DNA from: an uncultured Pantoea sp.
GTDB lineage: Bacteria; Pseudomonadota; Gammaproteobacteria; Enterobacterales; Enterobacteriaceae
Length of the DNA stretch: 64,000 nucleotides
Direction: 5' to 3'
NCBI GenBank assembly: GCA_913778495.1
Contig: CAJYVD010000037.1
Coordinates: 1 to 64,000 of the forward strand
The notes below the pieces were generated by a model. The model searched no databases. It saw only the letters and a program-made list of their open reading frames with translations, and was not told the origin of the DNA. Positions 39,903-50,730 of this stretch are shown here, piece by piece; the first letter of the stretch is position 1, and each line of letters begins with the position of its first letter. The translations under genes were made by a program, and so were the position numbers.

Positions 39903-40949
39903 TTAACTCTCGCTATCGGAAAAGTTTTTACGCGTTTTTACCTGCGCCATGCTTTCCAGAATGCGGTGGTAATTCTCAAAACGGGAGCGGGCAATCTCAC
40001 CGGCCTCTACGGCTTCGCGGATCGCACAGCCTGGGTCGGCGTCATGCTTGCAGTCGCGGAATTTACAGCTGCCTAAATACGCGCGGAATTCGATAAACCC
40101 GCGCGTAATCTGTTCTGGCTCCAAATGCCACAAGCCAAATTCGCGCACGCCGGGTGAATCAATGACGTCGCCGCCGTGTGGAAAATGATAGAGGCGTGAG
40201 GCGGTGGTGGTGTGCTGGCCCAGGCCTGACACATCAGACACGTCATTGGTCAGGATCTCTGTGCCGGCGGCGTCCAGGTCAAGCAGCGTATTGAGCAGGC
40301 TGGATTTTCCTACGCCTGACTGACCGGCAAAAATACTGATGCGGCCGGTGAGCGCCTCTTCAAGCGACTTCAACCCATCTTTCGCGTGGCTTGAAACCAT
40401 CAGCATCCGATAGCCGATACGGCGGTAAATCGCCATTTGCTCATCGACAAACGCGCGGGCGCGGCTGTCCAACAGGTCGATCTTATTGAGCACCAGCAGC
40501 GGCTCGACGCCAAGGGTTTCGCTCGCCACCAGATAGCGATCGATAATGTTCAACGACAGCTCCGGCAGGATCGCCGAAACAATGATGATTTGATCGATGT
40601 TGGCGGCGATCGGTTTTACGCCATCATAGAAGTCCGGCCGCGTCAGCACGCTAACGCGATCGTGCACCGCCTCGACAATGCCTTTTCCGCCCCCTACGGC
40701 GGCGCGCCACACGACGCGGTCGCCGGTGACCAGCGAACGAATGGTGCGGCGGATGTTGCAGCGATGCACCTCTCCCGCGCCATCTTCCACGTCTGCGTGC
40801 ATGCCGAAACGGCTGATCACCACGCCTTCGGAAGGCTCACCAAACAGGCTATCGTCCGGTTCCGGCTTCTCGCTCCGTTGCTGCAGACGACGCTGATGGT
40901 TAGCGCTTACGCGACGTTGTTGACCTTTCGACAGTTTATTTTTGCTCAC
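39903..40949 (-). CDS. rsgA: Small ribosomal subunit biogenesis GTPase RsgA
   Basis: A 348-residue circularly permuted GTPase (350 in E. coli) that checks and matures the 30S subunit. An N-terminal OB fold (about 45-105) is followed by the GTPase domain in permuted order, with G4 NKID before the P-loop GQSGVGKSS. The C-terminal zinc-binding region has [14 protein letters not shown]. The start is GTG. It is divergent from orn, with both promoters confined to the gap of about 100 bp between them. Confidence 0.97.
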   Translation of the reverse strand: MSKNKLSKGQQRRVSANHQRRLQQRSEKPEPDDSLFGEPSEGVVISRFGMHADVEDGAGEVHRCNIRRTIRSLVTGDRVVWRAAVGGGKGIVEAVHDRVSVLTRPDFYDGVKPIAANIDQIIIVSAILPELSLNIIDRYLVASETLGVEPLLVLNKIDLLDSRARAFVDEQMAIYRRIGYRMLMVSSHAKDGLKSLEEALTGRISIFAGQSGVGKSSLLNTLLDLDAAGTEILTNDVSDVSGLGQHTTTASRLYHFPHGGDVIDSPGVREFGLWHLEPEQITRGFIEFRAYLGSCKFRDCKHDADPGCAIREAVEAGEIARSRFENYHRILESMAQVKTRKNFSDSES

Positions 40950-41052
40950 GCATCCTCTCAGGTTTTTTGCCAGGCTTCGCCCCGCTGGGCAAAACGTCTA
41001 TGATACACCTGAAACGAGTGTAATGACGACTTTGGCAATAGGCGGAAAACGC

Positions 41053-41601
41053 ATGACAGCGGGAAATGAAAATAATCTGATTTGGATCGATCTGGAAATG
41101 ACCGGTCTGGATCCTGAGCGCGATCGTATTATTGAGATCGCGACGATCGTCACCGACGCCAACCTCACGATCCTGGCGGAAGGGCCGGTAATGGCGGTAC
41201 ACCAGTCGGACGCACAGCTGGCGCTTATGGACGACTGGAATGTGCGTACTCACACCCAAAGCGGGCTGGTGGAGCGCGTTAAACAGAGCCAGCACGACGA
41301 CCGTGCCGCAGAACACGCCACGCTGGCGTTTCTACGCCAGTGGGTGCCGGCCAATACCTCACCAATTTGCGGCAACAGCATTGGCCAGGATCGCCGTTTC
41401 TTATTCAAGTACATGCCGGATCTGGAAGCCTATTTTCACTACCGCTACCTTGATGTCAGTACGCTGAAGGAGCTGGCGCGCCGCTGGAAGCCTGACATTC
41501 TGCCGGGTTTCAAAAAGCGCGGCACGCATCAGGCGCTGGATGATATTCGCGAATCCATTGCCGAACTGGCGTATTACCGCGAGCATTTTTTGCAGCTCTG
41601 A
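41053..41601 (+). CDS. orn: Oligoribonuclease
   Basis: A 182-residue DEDDh 3'-5' exoribonuclease (181 in E. coli) that finishes RNA decay by hydrolysing di- to short oligonucleotides, including pGpG. The catalytic acids are in [19 protein letters not shown] and [10 protein letters not shown]. The start at 41053 gives the family N-terminus ([11 protein letters not shown]) and follows an AGGCGG site; the longer frame to 40942 would overlap the rsgA start. Essential in E. coli. tRNA-Gly genes follow. Confidence 0.97.
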   Translation: MTAGNENNLIWIDLEMTGLDPERDRIIEIATIVTDANLTILAEGPVMAVHQSDAQLALMDDWNVRTHTQSGLVERVKQSQHDDRAAEHATLAFLRQWVPANTSPICGNSIGQDRRFLFKYMPDLEAYFHYRYLDVSTLKELARRWKPDILPGFKKRGTHQALDDIRESIAELAYYREHFLQL

Positions 41602-41684
41602 TTCCACGGGGTGCGCAGATAATCACCGCTTTGCTGATTAAATCAGCAAACGCGCGGAAAGCGTAAAATTTTGCGTGTAGCCTC

Positions 41685-41712
41685 TTGCGGCAGAAAAGAT
41701 TTCTCGTATAAT
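41685..41712 (+). promoter_or_regulatory. Promoter of the glyVXY tRNA operon
   Basis: TTGCGG (-35) and a perfect TATAAT (-10, 41707-41712), 16 bp apart, are followed by a GC-rich discriminator GCGCACCCCG. This is the usual stringently controlled stable-RNA promoter. The leader to the first tRNA is about 100 nt. Confidence 0.85.
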
Positions 41713-41822
41713 GCGCACCCCGTACCGATGAAGAATTTCATTCGGCGCGAACGAAGTGTAAATTCAGCATGTTGCGCTTGTTGCCTGCTAAAGCGGTGCA
41801 AACAGCGAGATGCGTTGAAGAT

Positions 41823-41898
<76 letters not shown>

Positions 41899-41921
41899 AG
41901 CTTCGTACAACATACTGATAT

Positions 41922-41997
<76 letters not shown>

Positions 41998-42086
41998 GTA
42001 TTGTGCAGTACACCATTCAAATCACGGATTTAGTTCGCAGCGTACGGATTACCGTTTACGCCGTGACACTGAAATACGAAGATTAT

Positions 42087-42162
<76 letters not shown>

Positions 42163-42289
42163 GTTTTTCATTCACTACTGTTATTTGCCTTCGGGCGCAA
42201 TCAAACATCATACAGCTGCAGTTGTTCGCGTTGTCGCCAGTGAGCCACGGTTTTCTGGAAAGTTTACCCATCGCGTATCGCTGAGTTTT

Positions 42290-42594
42290 ACCGGCTAATG
42301 TTGCCTTCTTGAGGCAGGGTTATCCACAGTGCGCCGCCAGCGTACTGACCGCGATTTCAGCTATCTGCTAAACCCTTCTTAACAGAGTTATCCACAAGCT
42401 CTGAAATTACCCCTGCGCGTAATAAATCCTATAAAAGCTTACAATAACACTGTAACCATTTAATTTTTAAAGACTTTAATTTGTTTCTGATTGTGTGCGC
42501 GGCAAGTGCTTGAAATAACTTTTCAAAGCAGATTTTGACGTAATAATTTTATTCACAGCGTGTGGAAAAGCATTTTATCCTGTCGGCTGTACAA
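42290..42594. other. datA: datA-like DnaA-box cluster
   Basis: An AT-rich gap with four DnaA boxes: perfect TTATCCACA at 42320-42328 and 42388-42396, TTATTCACA at 42549-42557, and the reverse box TGTGGAAAA at 42561-42569. In E. coli the replication regulator datA lies in the same gap between the glyVXY tRNAs and queG, where it binds DnaA and promotes hydrolysis of DnaA-bound ATP with IHF. An A/T-rich stretch at 42415-42485 could hold the IHF site, but no strict consensus was found. No gene is visible. Confidence 0.8.
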
Positions 42595-43734
42595 TCATGC
42601 GTCACGCGGTAAGCCTTTTTCCACGGCGCGTACCAGTCGCTGGTGTTTAGCAGGTTGAATAGCCACGGCTTCTGCCTGACGCTTCTCAAGCTGCTGCTCA
42701 ATGGCCCACTCGATGTGCTCATCCAGTAGCGGGTGTTCGCCGCGCCGCGATTCCAGTGCTGTCAAATTTTCTGCGGACCACGGCGCATTGCCCAGCGCCA
42801 CGGCGATATTGCGCAGCCAGCGTAAATGACCGATGCGGCGGATTGCGGACCCTTCCGTCACGCGTAAAAAGGTTTTTTCATCCCAGCCAAACAGTACCGT
42901 CAGCGGTGGCGCATGCAGTACCGCGCGCGGTGAAAAGTCGGTTTCATCGGTTAATTGGCCGTAACGATTCCACGGGCAAATCAGCTGGCAGTCGTCACAG
43001 CCATAAATGCGGTTGCCAATCAGCGGACGCAGCGCTTCGGGAATCGCGCCTTCAAGTTCGATGGTCAAATAAGAGATGCAGCGACGCGCGTCAACGACAT
43101 AGGGTTCAACGATGGCCGACGTCGGACAGATGGTCATGCACGCCACGCAGCGGCCGCACTGCTCGGGCTGCGGCTCGTCCACGGGCAGCGGTAAATCAAT
43201 CAGCAGCTCACCCAGGAAGAACCACGAGCCAGCCTCACGGTTTAGCACCAGCGAATGTTTGCCTGTCCAGCCCAATCCGGCTTTGACAGCGAGAGGGCGC
43301 TCAAGAAGGGGGGCGGAATCCACAAAGGGGCGAAATTGACGCTCACCACAGTGGTCTTGAATCATTTCACCGAGCTTTTTCAGTCGATTGCGTAATACTT
43401 TGTGGTAATCGCGGCCCAGCGCGTAGCGGCTCACGTAGCCCAGCTGTGGGTTTTTAAGCGTACTGGCAAAGGCGGCTTTGGCCGGAAGGTAATTCATGCG
43501 CACGCTGATGACGCGCAAGGTGCCGGGCAGGAGTTCGTGCGGACGCGCGCGCATCATGCCGTGGCGCGCCATCCAGTCCATTTCGCCGTGATATTGCTTA
43601 TCCAGCCAGGCCTGAAGCTTGGGCTCCTCAAGACTCAGGTCCGTATCGCAAATACCGACCTGCTGAAAGCCGAGGTCGCGGCCCCACTGTTTAATGTGCT
43701 GAGCAAGCTGTTGAAGATCGAGAGGGTATGACAT
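42595..43734 (-). CDS. queG: Epoxyqueuosine reductase
   Basis: A 379-residue cobalamin-dependent iron-sulfur enzyme, the same length as E. coli QueG. It reduces epoxyqueuosine to queuosine at the wobble base of tRNAs for Asp, Asn, His and Tyr. Two [4Fe-4S] motifs are present: CGRCVACMTICP (Cys193, 196, 199, 203) and CDDCQLICPW (about 247-256). The frame is open to 43830, but 43734 gives the family N-terminus MSYPLDLQQLAQHIKQWG. This start codon overlaps the nnr start on the other strand. Confidence 0.95.
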   Translation of the reverse strand: MSYPLDLQQLAQHIKQWGRDLGFQQVGICDTDLSLEEPKLQAWLDKQYHGEMDWMARHGMMRARPHELLPGTLRVISVRMNYLPAKAAFASTLKNPQLGYVSRYALGRDYHKVLRNRLKKLGEMIQDHCGERQFRPFVDSAPLLERPLAVKAGLGWTGKHSLVLNREAGSWFFLGELLIDLPLPVDEPQPEQCGRCVACMTICPTSAIVEPYVVDARRCISYLTIELEGAIPEALRPLIGNRIYGCDDCQLICPWNRYGQLTDETDFSPRAVLHAPPLTVLFGWDEKTFLRVTEGSAIRRIGHLRWLRNIAVALGNAPWSAENLTALESRRGEHPLLDEHIEWAIEQQLEKRQAEAVAIQPAKHQRLVRAVEKGLPRDA

Positions 43735-45250
43735 GGGAAACCACATGAATGAAGCAAACCCGCGCAGTTTACCACACTCTGTCTGGCCTGCGCAGGCGAT
43801 GGCGCAGCTTGAGCGAGACGCCGCTGACACCCTGGGCTGTACGCTGTATGAACTGATGCAGCGCGCCGGGCAGGCGAGCTATGAACTGGCGCGATCGCGC
43901 TGGCCGCAGGCGCGTCACTGGCTGGTGTTGTGCGGCCACGGCAACAACGGCGGCGATGGCTATGTTGTCGCGCGTCTGGCGCAGGCGGCCGGGATGACCG
44001 TGACGCTGCTCGCCTGTGAAAGCAACAGGCCGCTGCCGGATGAGGCGCAGCAGGCGCGCGATAGCTGGCTGGCGGCGGGCGGCGTGGTGCATGCCGCCGA
44101 CGCGGCGTGGCCTGAGTCGGTTGATCTGATCGTCGATGCACTACTGGGGATTGGCCTCAACCGCGCGCCCGCGTCGCCTTACGATCGCCTTATCGCGCAG
44201 ATGAATACGCACGCCGCACCGGTATTGGCCATTGATATTCCCTCTGGCCTGCTGGCCGCAACGGGCGCGACGCCCGGTGAAGCCGTCTTCGCCGACAGCA
44301 CGCTGAGTATGATTGCGCTTAAGCCGGGTCAGCTTACCGGCAAGGCGCGCGATCACGTGGGTGAACTGCACTGTGCGCTGCTGGGTCTCGCGCCGTTTCT
44401 CGCCGGTGTTAGCGCGCCGGTGGCACGCTATGACGCCGCCGATCTCGCCGCGTGGTTGAAGCCACGCAAAGCGACCTCACATAAAGGCGATCAGGGCAGA
44501 CTCTTGGTGATAGGCGGAGACAGCGGTACTGCAGGCGCGATTCGCATGACGGGGGAGGCCGCGCTGCGTGCAGGCGCTGGGCTTGTTCGCGTACTGACGC
44601 ATGAAGATAATATTGGCCCGATTCTGACCGCGCGGCCGGAGCTAATGGTAGACGCGCTGAGTGAGAAAAGTCTGACGCAGGCGCTGGCGTGGGCAGACAT
44701 GATTGCTATCGGACCTGGCCTCGGCCAGCGCGCGTGGGCGCAGCAGGCGTTGAGGTTAGTCGCGGCCAGTGAAAAGCCGATGCTTTGGGATGCGGATGCG
44801 CTTAACCTGCTGGCAATCACTGCGGATAACCGTCAGAATCGCATTATTACGCCGCATCCTGGCGAAGCGGCGCGCCTGCTAGGCGTGAAAACCAGTGAGA
44901 TTGAGAGTGACCGCTTACACGCCGCGCAAAGCTTAGTAAAACGCTACGGCGGCGTGGTTGTGCTAAAAGGCGCCGGCACCGTTATTGCGGATGAAACCGG
45001 CGCTATCGCGATTGCTGATGTGGGTAACGCGGGCATGGCGTCGGGCGGTATGGGTGATGTATTGAGCGGTATTATTGCGGCCCTGGCTGGGCAAAAACTT
45101 AGCCTGTTTAAGGCAGCCTGCGCGGGCTGCGTGGCGCACGGCGCCGCAGCTGACGCCGTGGCGCGTGAGCGTGGCACGCGGGGCATGTTAGCCACCGACC
45201 TGTTTGACCGGCTATGGCAATTTGTTAATCCAGAGATGATCCAACGATAA
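43733..45250 (+). CDS. nnr: Bifunctional NAD(P)HX epimerase / ADP-dependent NAD(P)HX dehydratase
   Basis: A 505-residue repair enzyme (515 in E. coli). The N-terminal YjeF_N epimerase domain (about 15-215, GHGNNGGDGYVVARL) and the C-terminal dehydratase domain (about 225-495, TSHKGDQGRLLVIGGD, GNAGMASGGMGDVLSG) together restore hydrated NADH and NADPH. A GAGAGGG site precedes the ATG at 43733; Met5 at 43745 is the alternative. It leads a long operon-like run through amiB, mutL, miaA and hfq. Confidence 0.95.
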   Translation: MGNHMNEANPRSLPHSVWPAQAMAQLERDAADTLGCTLYELMQRAGQASYELARSRWPQARHWLVLCGHGNNGGDGYVVARLAQAAGMTVTLLACESNRPLPDEAQQARDSWLAAGGVVHAADAAWPESVDLIVDALLGIGLNRAPASPYDRLIAQMNTHAAPVLAIDIPSGLLAATGATPGEAVFADSTLSMIALKPGQLTGKARDHVGELHCALLGLAPFLAGVSAPVARYDAADLAAWLKPRKATSHKGDQGRLLVIGGDSGTAGAIRMTGEAALRAGAGLVRVLTHEDNIGPILTARPELMVDALSEKSLTQALAWADMIAIGPGLGQRAWAQQALRLVAASEKPMLWDADALNLLAITADNRQNRIITPHPGEAARLLGVKTSEIESDRLHAAQSLVKRYGGVVVLKGAGTVIADETGAIAIADVGNAGMASGGMGDVLSGIIAALAGQKLSLFKAACAGCVAHGAAADAVARERGTRGMLATDLFDRLWQFVNPEMIQR

Positions 45251-45253
45251 AGC

Positions 45254-45730
45254 ATGAAGACCTGTGTTATTTCTTTGCCCAATGAGGCAGCAACCCTCGA
45301 TTTGGGGGCGCGATTGGCCCGCGTGTGCAGCAGCGCGGTGGTGATCTATCTGTACGGCGATCTCGGGGCCGGTAAAACCACTTTCAGCCGAGGCTTCTTG
45401 CAGGCGTTGGGGCATCAGGGCAATGTCAAAAGCCCAACCTATACGCTCGTCGAGCCTTATGAGCTGGGTACGCGCCATCTTTATCACTTTGACCTGTATC
45501 GCCTGGCCGATCCGGAAGAGCTGGAGTTTATGGGGATCCGTGACTATTTCACCGGAGAGGCGATCTGTCTGGTGGAGTGGCCTCAGCAGGGCGCGGGCGT
45601 GCTGCCGGAACCGGATTTAGCGCTGACATTACGCTACGTCGATGCGGCGCGCGAAGCTGAAATCCGTGCCGTTTCGCCGCAGGGCGAGGCGCTGCTGCGG
45701 CAGTTTATGCAAGGCGGGCATCCCGCATGA
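45254..45730 (+). CDS. tsaE: tRNA threonylcarbamoyladenosine biosynthesis ATPase TsaE
   Basis: A 158-residue P-loop ATPase (153 in E. coli). With TsaB, TsaC and TsaD it installs threonylcarbamoyladenosine at position 37 of ANN-decoding tRNAs. Walker A is [12 protein letters not shown] near residue 36, and the region [11 protein letters not shown] and HFDLYRL follow. It starts 3 bp after nnr and its stop overlaps the amiB ATG (ATGA), so translation is coupled. Essential in E. coli. Confidence 0.96.
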   Translation: MKTCVISLPNEAATLDLGARLARVCSSAVVIYLYGDLGAGKTTFSRGFLQALGHQGNVKSPTYTLVEPYELGTRHLYHFDLYRLADPEELEFMGIRDYFTGEAICLVEWPQQGAGVLPEPDLALTLRYVDAAREAEIRAVSPQGEALLRQFMQGGHPA

Positions 45731-47385
45731 TGTCAGGTGTAAAAACGATCCTGCTGGCTGCGCTTTGCCTGTTCTCCGCGTCGGCGCTCTCCGCCACGCT
45801 TTCTGATATCAAAGTGGATAACGGCGACAGCCAGGCGACAGTGACGCTGCGCTTTAATGGCCAGCCGGTATATGGCTTTTTCTCGCTGCACAATCCCAAT
45901 CGCGTGGTATTGGATATTCGCCAAAGCGGTGCGATACAAGGGCTGCCGCTCAATTTTAGCGGGCAGAATATCGTTCAGCGCATTCGCAGCAGCCAGCCTA
46001 AAGATAACCAGAGCATTCGCCTGGTGTTCGAGCTCACGCAGCCCACGAAAACGCGCGCCACCACGCAGCGTGACGGTAATCAGTATCGCGTGGTGTTCAC
46101 GCTGCGCGGCACGCAGTCTGCGTCGCGCAGCACGCCCGCGCCAGTGACTGCAGCGCGGCAGCCTTCTGTGGCCGCCTCGCAGGGCAATCCGTTTAACGCC
46201 AACCCGGTAACGGCTGTCACCAGCGGTACCGGTACGGTGCGACCGGGCAGCGCCGTCATGCGCAACGACACGGTGATTGTGGCGATAGACGCCGGACACG
46301 GCGGGCAAGATCCGGGCGCGTCAGGCCAGCATGGTCTGCACGAAAAAAACGTCACGATTGCGATTGCGCGCAAACTCAAGGCGCTGATGGATCGCGATCC
46401 GATGTTTAAACCGGTGCTCACCCGCAACGGCGACTATTTTATCTCGGTGATGGGCCGCTCGGATGTGGCGCGTAAAGAGAACGCCAACCTGCTGGTCTCC
46501 ATTCACGCCGATGCCGCCCCTAATCACTCCGCCACCGGCGCGTCGGTGTGGGTGCTCTCCAATCGCCGTGCCAATAACGAAATGGCGAATTGGCTGGAGC
46601 AAAAAGAGAAGCAGTCTGAACTGCTGGGCGGCGCGGGGGATTTGCTGGCAAACAGCCAGGCCGATCCCTATTTAAGTCAGGCGGTGCTGGACTTGCAGTT
46701 TGGACACTCGCAGCGGGTAGGCTATGACGTGGCGGTAAAAGTGCTGCAGCAGCTGCGCGGCGTAACGCGCCTGCACAAACGTTTACCTGAGCACGCCAGT
46801 TTGGGCGTGTTGCGCTCACCCGATATCCCGTCATTATTGGTTGAGACCGGCTTTATCAGTAACGCAGCGGAGGAGCGGCTGCTTGGCAGCAGCGCGTATC
46901 AGGAAAAAATTGCCGAGTCGATTTATAAAGGCTTGCGCAGTTATTTCCTCGCGCATCCGCTGCAATCTGTCCCAAAGGAGGAAAACCGGCCGCTGGACAG
47001 CGCACCAGCGGTTAGCGTCGCCAGCAATCCGGCGAGCGGCACCGTGCAATACATTGGTGCTACGCAGCGCCATACGGTGACGCGCGGTGAAACCCTGTCG
47101 GGCATTGCGGCGCACTATGGCGTCAGCATGGCGACCTTACGCGAGCTTAATAAGCTGAAGCGCGATGTGGTCTGGGTTGGACAGCGTCTGAAAGTGCCGG
47201 CCAAATCCGCAGTGAGCAGCAGTAACGCGTCTGTCAGGCCGGTGCGTCACAAAGTGGTGCGCGGCGATTCGCTGACCGCCATCGCTGCCCACTATGGCGT
47301 CAGCCCCAACGCTATCATGCAGGCGAACAACATGAAGTCGAGCAATGTGATGCTGGGGCAAAACTTAAAGATTCCGCAGTCCTGA
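45727..47385 (+). CDS. amiB: N-acetylmuramoyl-L-alanine amidase AmiB with two LysM domains
   Basis: A 552-residue periplasmic zinc amidase that splits septal peptidoglycan after activation by EnvC. It has a signal peptide (about 1-22), an AMIN septal-targeting domain (about 25-125), a Ser/Pro/Thr linker, an amidase_3 domain (about 178-405, [15 protein letters not shown] and LVSIHADA) and two LysM repeats (about 449-492 and 508-551). E. coli AmiB is shorter (445) with one LysM. Its ATG overlaps the tsaE stop, and mutL begins 42 bp after it. Confidence 0.95.
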   Translation: MMSGVKTILLAALCLFSASALSATLSDIKVDNGDSQATVTLRFNGQPVYGFFSLHNPNRVVLDIRQSGAIQGLPLNFSGQNIVQRIRSSQPKDNQSIRLVFELTQPTKTRATTQRDGNQYRVVFTLRGTQSASRSTPAPVTAARQPSVAASQGNPFNANPVTAVTSGTGTVRPGSAVMRNDTVIVAIDAGHGGQDPGASGQHGLHEKNVTIAIARKLKALMDRDPMFKPVLTRNGDYFISVMGRSDVARKENANLLVSIHADAAPNHSATGASVWVLSNRRANNEMANWLEQKEKQSELLGGAGDLLANSQADPYLSQAVLDLQFGHSQRVGYDVAVKVLQQLRGVTRLHKRLPEHASLGVLRSPDIPSLLVETGFISNAAEERLLGSSAYQEKIAESIYKGLRSYFLAHPLQSVPKEENRPLDSAPAVSVASNPASGTVQYIGATQRHTVTRGETLSGIAAHYGVSMATLRELNKLKRDVVWVGQRLKVPAKSAVSSSNASVRPVRHKVVRGDSLTAIAAHYGVSPNAIMQANNMKSSNVMLGQNLKIPQS

Positions 47386-47427
47386 CCGCTGGCCCGTTAG
47401 GGCCAGCCCGCAACAAGGATATCCCGC

Positions 47428-49293
47428 ATGCCAATTCAGATTTTACCGCCCCAGTTAGCGAACCAGATTGCCGCCGGTGAAGTGGTGGAGCGTCCGGCTT
47501 CGGTGGTCAAAGAGCTGGTGGAAAACAGCCTGGATGCTGGCGCGACGCGCATTGACGTCGATATCGAAAAAGGCGGTGCCAAATTGATTCGCATCCGTGA
47601 CAACGGATGCGGCATTGCCAAAGCAGAGCTGGCGATGGCGCTGGCGCGGCATGCGACCAGTAAGATTGCCTCCCTCGACGATTTGGAAGCGATTGTGAGC
47701 CTGGGATTTCGTGGTGAAGCGCTGGCCAGTATTAGCTCGGTGTCGCGCTTGACGCTGACCTCACGCACCGCCGATCAAAGCGAAGCGTGGCAAGCCTATG
47801 CGGAAGGGCGTGAAATGAATGTGACGGTCAAGCCTGCGGCGCACCCGGTCGGCACCTCGCTGGAGGTGCTGGATCTGTTTTACAATACGCCAGCGCGCCG
47901 TAAATTCATGCGCACGGAAAAAACCGAGTTTACCCATATTGATGAAGTGGTCCGCCGCATCGCACTGGCGCGGTTTGACGTGGCGATTTCGCTCACCCAC
48001 AACGGCAAGCTGGTGCGTCAATATCGCGGGGTTAGCCAGGAGGCGCAGCGCGAACGGCGTCTCGGTGCCATCTGCGGCACCACCTTTATGCAGCATGCGC
48101 TGCGTATTGACTGGCAGCATGACGATCTTGCGCTGCGCGGCTGGGTGGCAGACCCGGCCGGTTCACGTCAGGTCAGCGATTTGCAGTACTGCTACGTGAA
48201 TGGCCGTATGATGCGGGACAAGCTGATCAACCATGCCATTCGTCAGGCGTATCAAACCCAGTTGGGTGACGACCAGCAGCCTGCTTACGTGCTGTATCTT
48301 GACATTGATCCCCATCAGGTGGATGTGAATGTGCATCCCGCCAAGCACGAAGTGCGTTTCCATCAGTCGCGGCTGGTACACGATTTTATTTGGCAGGGCG
48401 TCATGAGCGCACTGCAATCCACGCGGGCTGCGGCGTTGCCGCTGGAACAGGCTGAAGAGCCAGCGGCCCAGTGGCAGCCGGAAAATCGGCAGGCGGCGGG
48501 GGGGAATCATTTTGCCCAACCTGCTCGTTCTGCTTCTGCTTCGGCGCCGGGGCGTGAGCGCGCGGAGCCGGCGGGATCGGGCGCCGCATGGCAAAACAAA
48601 GAGCCAGGCTATCGCGCCCGTGAAGGCGCAGTTTATCAACAGCTGATGAAAACCCCTGCGCCCGCGCCCGTGTCTGCGCCTGCAGCACCGCGGGCGATCA
48701 CACCTGAGCGGCAATCAGAGGCGCCGCTGGCCGCCCACGCGCAGAGCTTTGGGCGGGTGTTGAGCGTAGTGCAGGAGCGCTATGCGCTGCTTGAGCGCGG
48801 GAATCAGCTTCAGCTGCTGTCGCTTGCCGTGGCAGCGCGCTGGCTTAAACAGGCGCAGCTGATGCCGGGCGAGGAGGGGCTTAAACCTCAGCCGCTGTTG
48901 ATTCCCGTCAGGCTGAAAGTGGCGGCCAATGAACTGACGGTGATCGACGCGCAAGCCCCGCTATTAACGCAAATGGGCATTGATTTAAAAAGGGAAGGTC
49001 ATCACGTGACGCTGCGTGCGGTGCCTTTACCGTTGCGAACACAAAATTTACAAATCTTGATTCCTGAACTGTTAGGCTATCTCGCCCGGCAGCAAGAGGT
49101 TTCTGCATCTTCGCTCGCGCAATGGCTGGCGCGCCAGGATACCGCAGAAGCTGCGCACTGGAATCACTCGCAGGCGATAGCGCTATTGGCTGAGCTGGAA
49201 CGGCTCTGTCCTCAGCTGTTAACGTCGCCGCCTTCAGGTCTGTTGCAGACCATTGAGATTGAGAGCGCGATAAACGCGTTGAAGCATGAGTGA
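47428..49293 (+). CDS. mutL: DNA mismatch repair protein MutL
   Basis: A 621-residue GHKL ATPase (615 in E. coli) that couples MutS mismatch recognition to MutH nicking. The ATPase motifs NSLDAGA, DNGCGI and GFRGEAL lie in the first 110 residues. The N-terminal half (to about 335) is well conserved. A Pro/Ala/Gln-rich linker (about 340-430) leads to the C-terminal dimerisation domain. There is no endonuclease DQHAxxE motif, as expected for MutH-using bacteria. The end overlaps miaA by 8 bp. Confidence 0.97.
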   Translation: MPIQILPPQLANQIAAGEVVERPASVVKELVENSLDAGATRIDVDIEKGGAKLIRIRDNGCGIAKAELAMALARHATSKIASLDDLEAIVSLGFRGEALASISSVSRLTLTSRTADQSEAWQAYAEGREMNVTVKPAAHPVGTSLEVLDLFYNTPARRKFMRTEKTEFTHIDEVVRRIALARFDVAISLTHNGKLVRQYRGVSQEAQRERRLGAICGTTFMQHALRIDWQHDDLALRGWVADPAGSRQVSDLQYCYVNGRMMRDKLINHAIRQAYQTQLGDDQQPAYVLYLDIDPHQVDVNVHPAKHEVRFHQSRLVHDFIWQGVMSALQSTRAAALPLEQAEEPAAQWQPENRQAAGGNHFAQPARSASASAPGRERAEPAGSGAAWQNKEPGYRAREGAVYQQLMKTPAPAPVSAPAAPRAITPERQSEAPLAAHAQSFGRVLSVVQERYALLERGNQLQLLSLAVAARWLKQAQLMPGEEGLKPQPLLIPVRLKVAANELTVIDAQAPLLTQMGIDLKREGHHVTLRAVPLPLRTQNLQILIPELLGYLARQQEVSASSLAQWLARQDTAEAAHWNHSQAIALLAELERLCPQLLTSPPSGLLQTIEIESAINALKHE

Positions 49294-50236
49294 ACAAAAC
49301 CAGGCTGGCCGGCCAAAGGCTATTTTTTTAATGGGGCCAACGGCCTCGGGGAAGACGGCATTAGCGATTGCGCTGCGCCAGCATCTTCCGGTTGAACTAA
49401 TCAGCGTTGACTCTGCCTTAATCTATCGCGGGATGGATATAGGCACGGCGAAACCGTCGAAAGAAGAGTTGGCGCAGGCTCCACATCGCTTGTTGGACAT
49501 TCGCGATCCGGCGGAAACGTACTCCGCCGCAGAGTTTCGTCGCGATGCGCTGGCAGAGATGGAGGAGATTTCCCGTAAAGGAAAGATTCCGCTGCTTGTT
49601 GGTGGAACCATGCTCTACTTTAAAGCGTTACTTGAAGGATTATCGCCGTTGCCCTCGGCCGATCCTGCGGTGCGTCAGCAAATAGAGCAAATGGCGGCTG
49701 AAAAAGGTTGGGAAGCCTTGCACCGCCAGCTGTGTGAAATCGATCCGGTCGCCGGCAGTCGTATTCATCCGAATGATCCGCAGAGACTTTCGCGAGCACT
49801 GGAAGTTTTTTTTATTTCGGGTAAAACTTTAACGGAACTGACAAAAATCTCCGGTGAGGCGTTACCCTACGACGTGTACCAGTTTGCTATCGCTCCGGCG
49901 AGCCGTGAACTGTTACATCAACGCATTGCGTTGCGTTATAACCAGATGCTAGCGTCAGGATTTGAAGCGGAAGTTCGTGAATTGTTTGCACGAGGTGATT
50001 TGCATACGGATATGCCTTCCATTCGTTGTGTGGGTTATCGCCAGATGTGGTCTTATTTAGCGGGCGAGACTGACTACGACGACATGGTTTATCGGGGAAT
50101 TTGCGCCACCCGGCAGCTTGCTAAACGCCAGATTACCTGGTTACGCGGTTGGCCCAACGTTCACTGGTTAGACAGTGATGAGCCAGCATTAGCGCGTGCT
50201 AAGGTCCTGCAGGTAGTTAGTGCTAAGCCGGAATGA
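49286..50236 (+). CDS. miaA: tRNA dimethylallyltransferase
   Basis: A 316-residue enzyme (the same length as in E. coli) that adds a dimethylallyl group to A37 of tRNAs reading UNN codons, the first step to ms2i6A. P-loop [11 protein letters not shown] lies near residues 17-27, [16 protein letters not shown] follows, and [15 protein letters not shown] carries substrate contacts. The start overlaps the mutL end by 8 bp. The 101-bp gap to hfq should contain one or more of the hfq promoters known in E. coli. Confidence 0.97.
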   Translation: MSEQNQAGRPKAIFLMGPTASGKTALAIALRQHLPVELISVDSALIYRGMDIGTAKPSKEELAQAPHRLLDIRDPAETYSAAEFRRDALAEMEEISRKGKIPLLVGGTMLYFKALLEGLSPLPSADPAVRQQIEQMAAEKGWEALHRQLCEIDPVAGSRIHPNDPQRLSRALEVFFISGKTLTELTKISGEALPYDVYQFAIAPASRELLHQRIALRYNQMLASGFEAEVRELFARGDLHTDMPSIRCVGYRQMWSYLAGETDYDDMVYRGICATRQLAKRQITWLRGWPNVHWLDSDEPALARAKVLQVVSAKPE

Positions 50237-50325
50237 TTGTGTACAATCGATCCGTTATCGTGCGCAAATTTTTTACGCAGTTTTTCTGAACCACGGTTCT
50301 TAAGTAGTAAACAACAAGCATATAA

Positions 50326-50652
<327 letters not shown>

Positions 50653-50669
50653 TTTGCAGAGCCGTAAAG

Positions 50670-50714
50670 CCAGGACTGGGAGCGACGGCGTTTTCCCGTC
50701 CTGGTTATTTTATT
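50670..50714 (+). terminator. Terminator between hfq and hflX
   Basis: CCAGGAC and GTCCTGG form a 7-bp stem, extended inside by GGG/CCC across a one-base bulge, followed by TTATTTTATTTT. It lies in the 78-bp gap and is probably leaky, since hflX and hflKC follow. Confidence 0.75.
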
Positions 50715-50730
50715 TTAGCGAGGTTATAGC

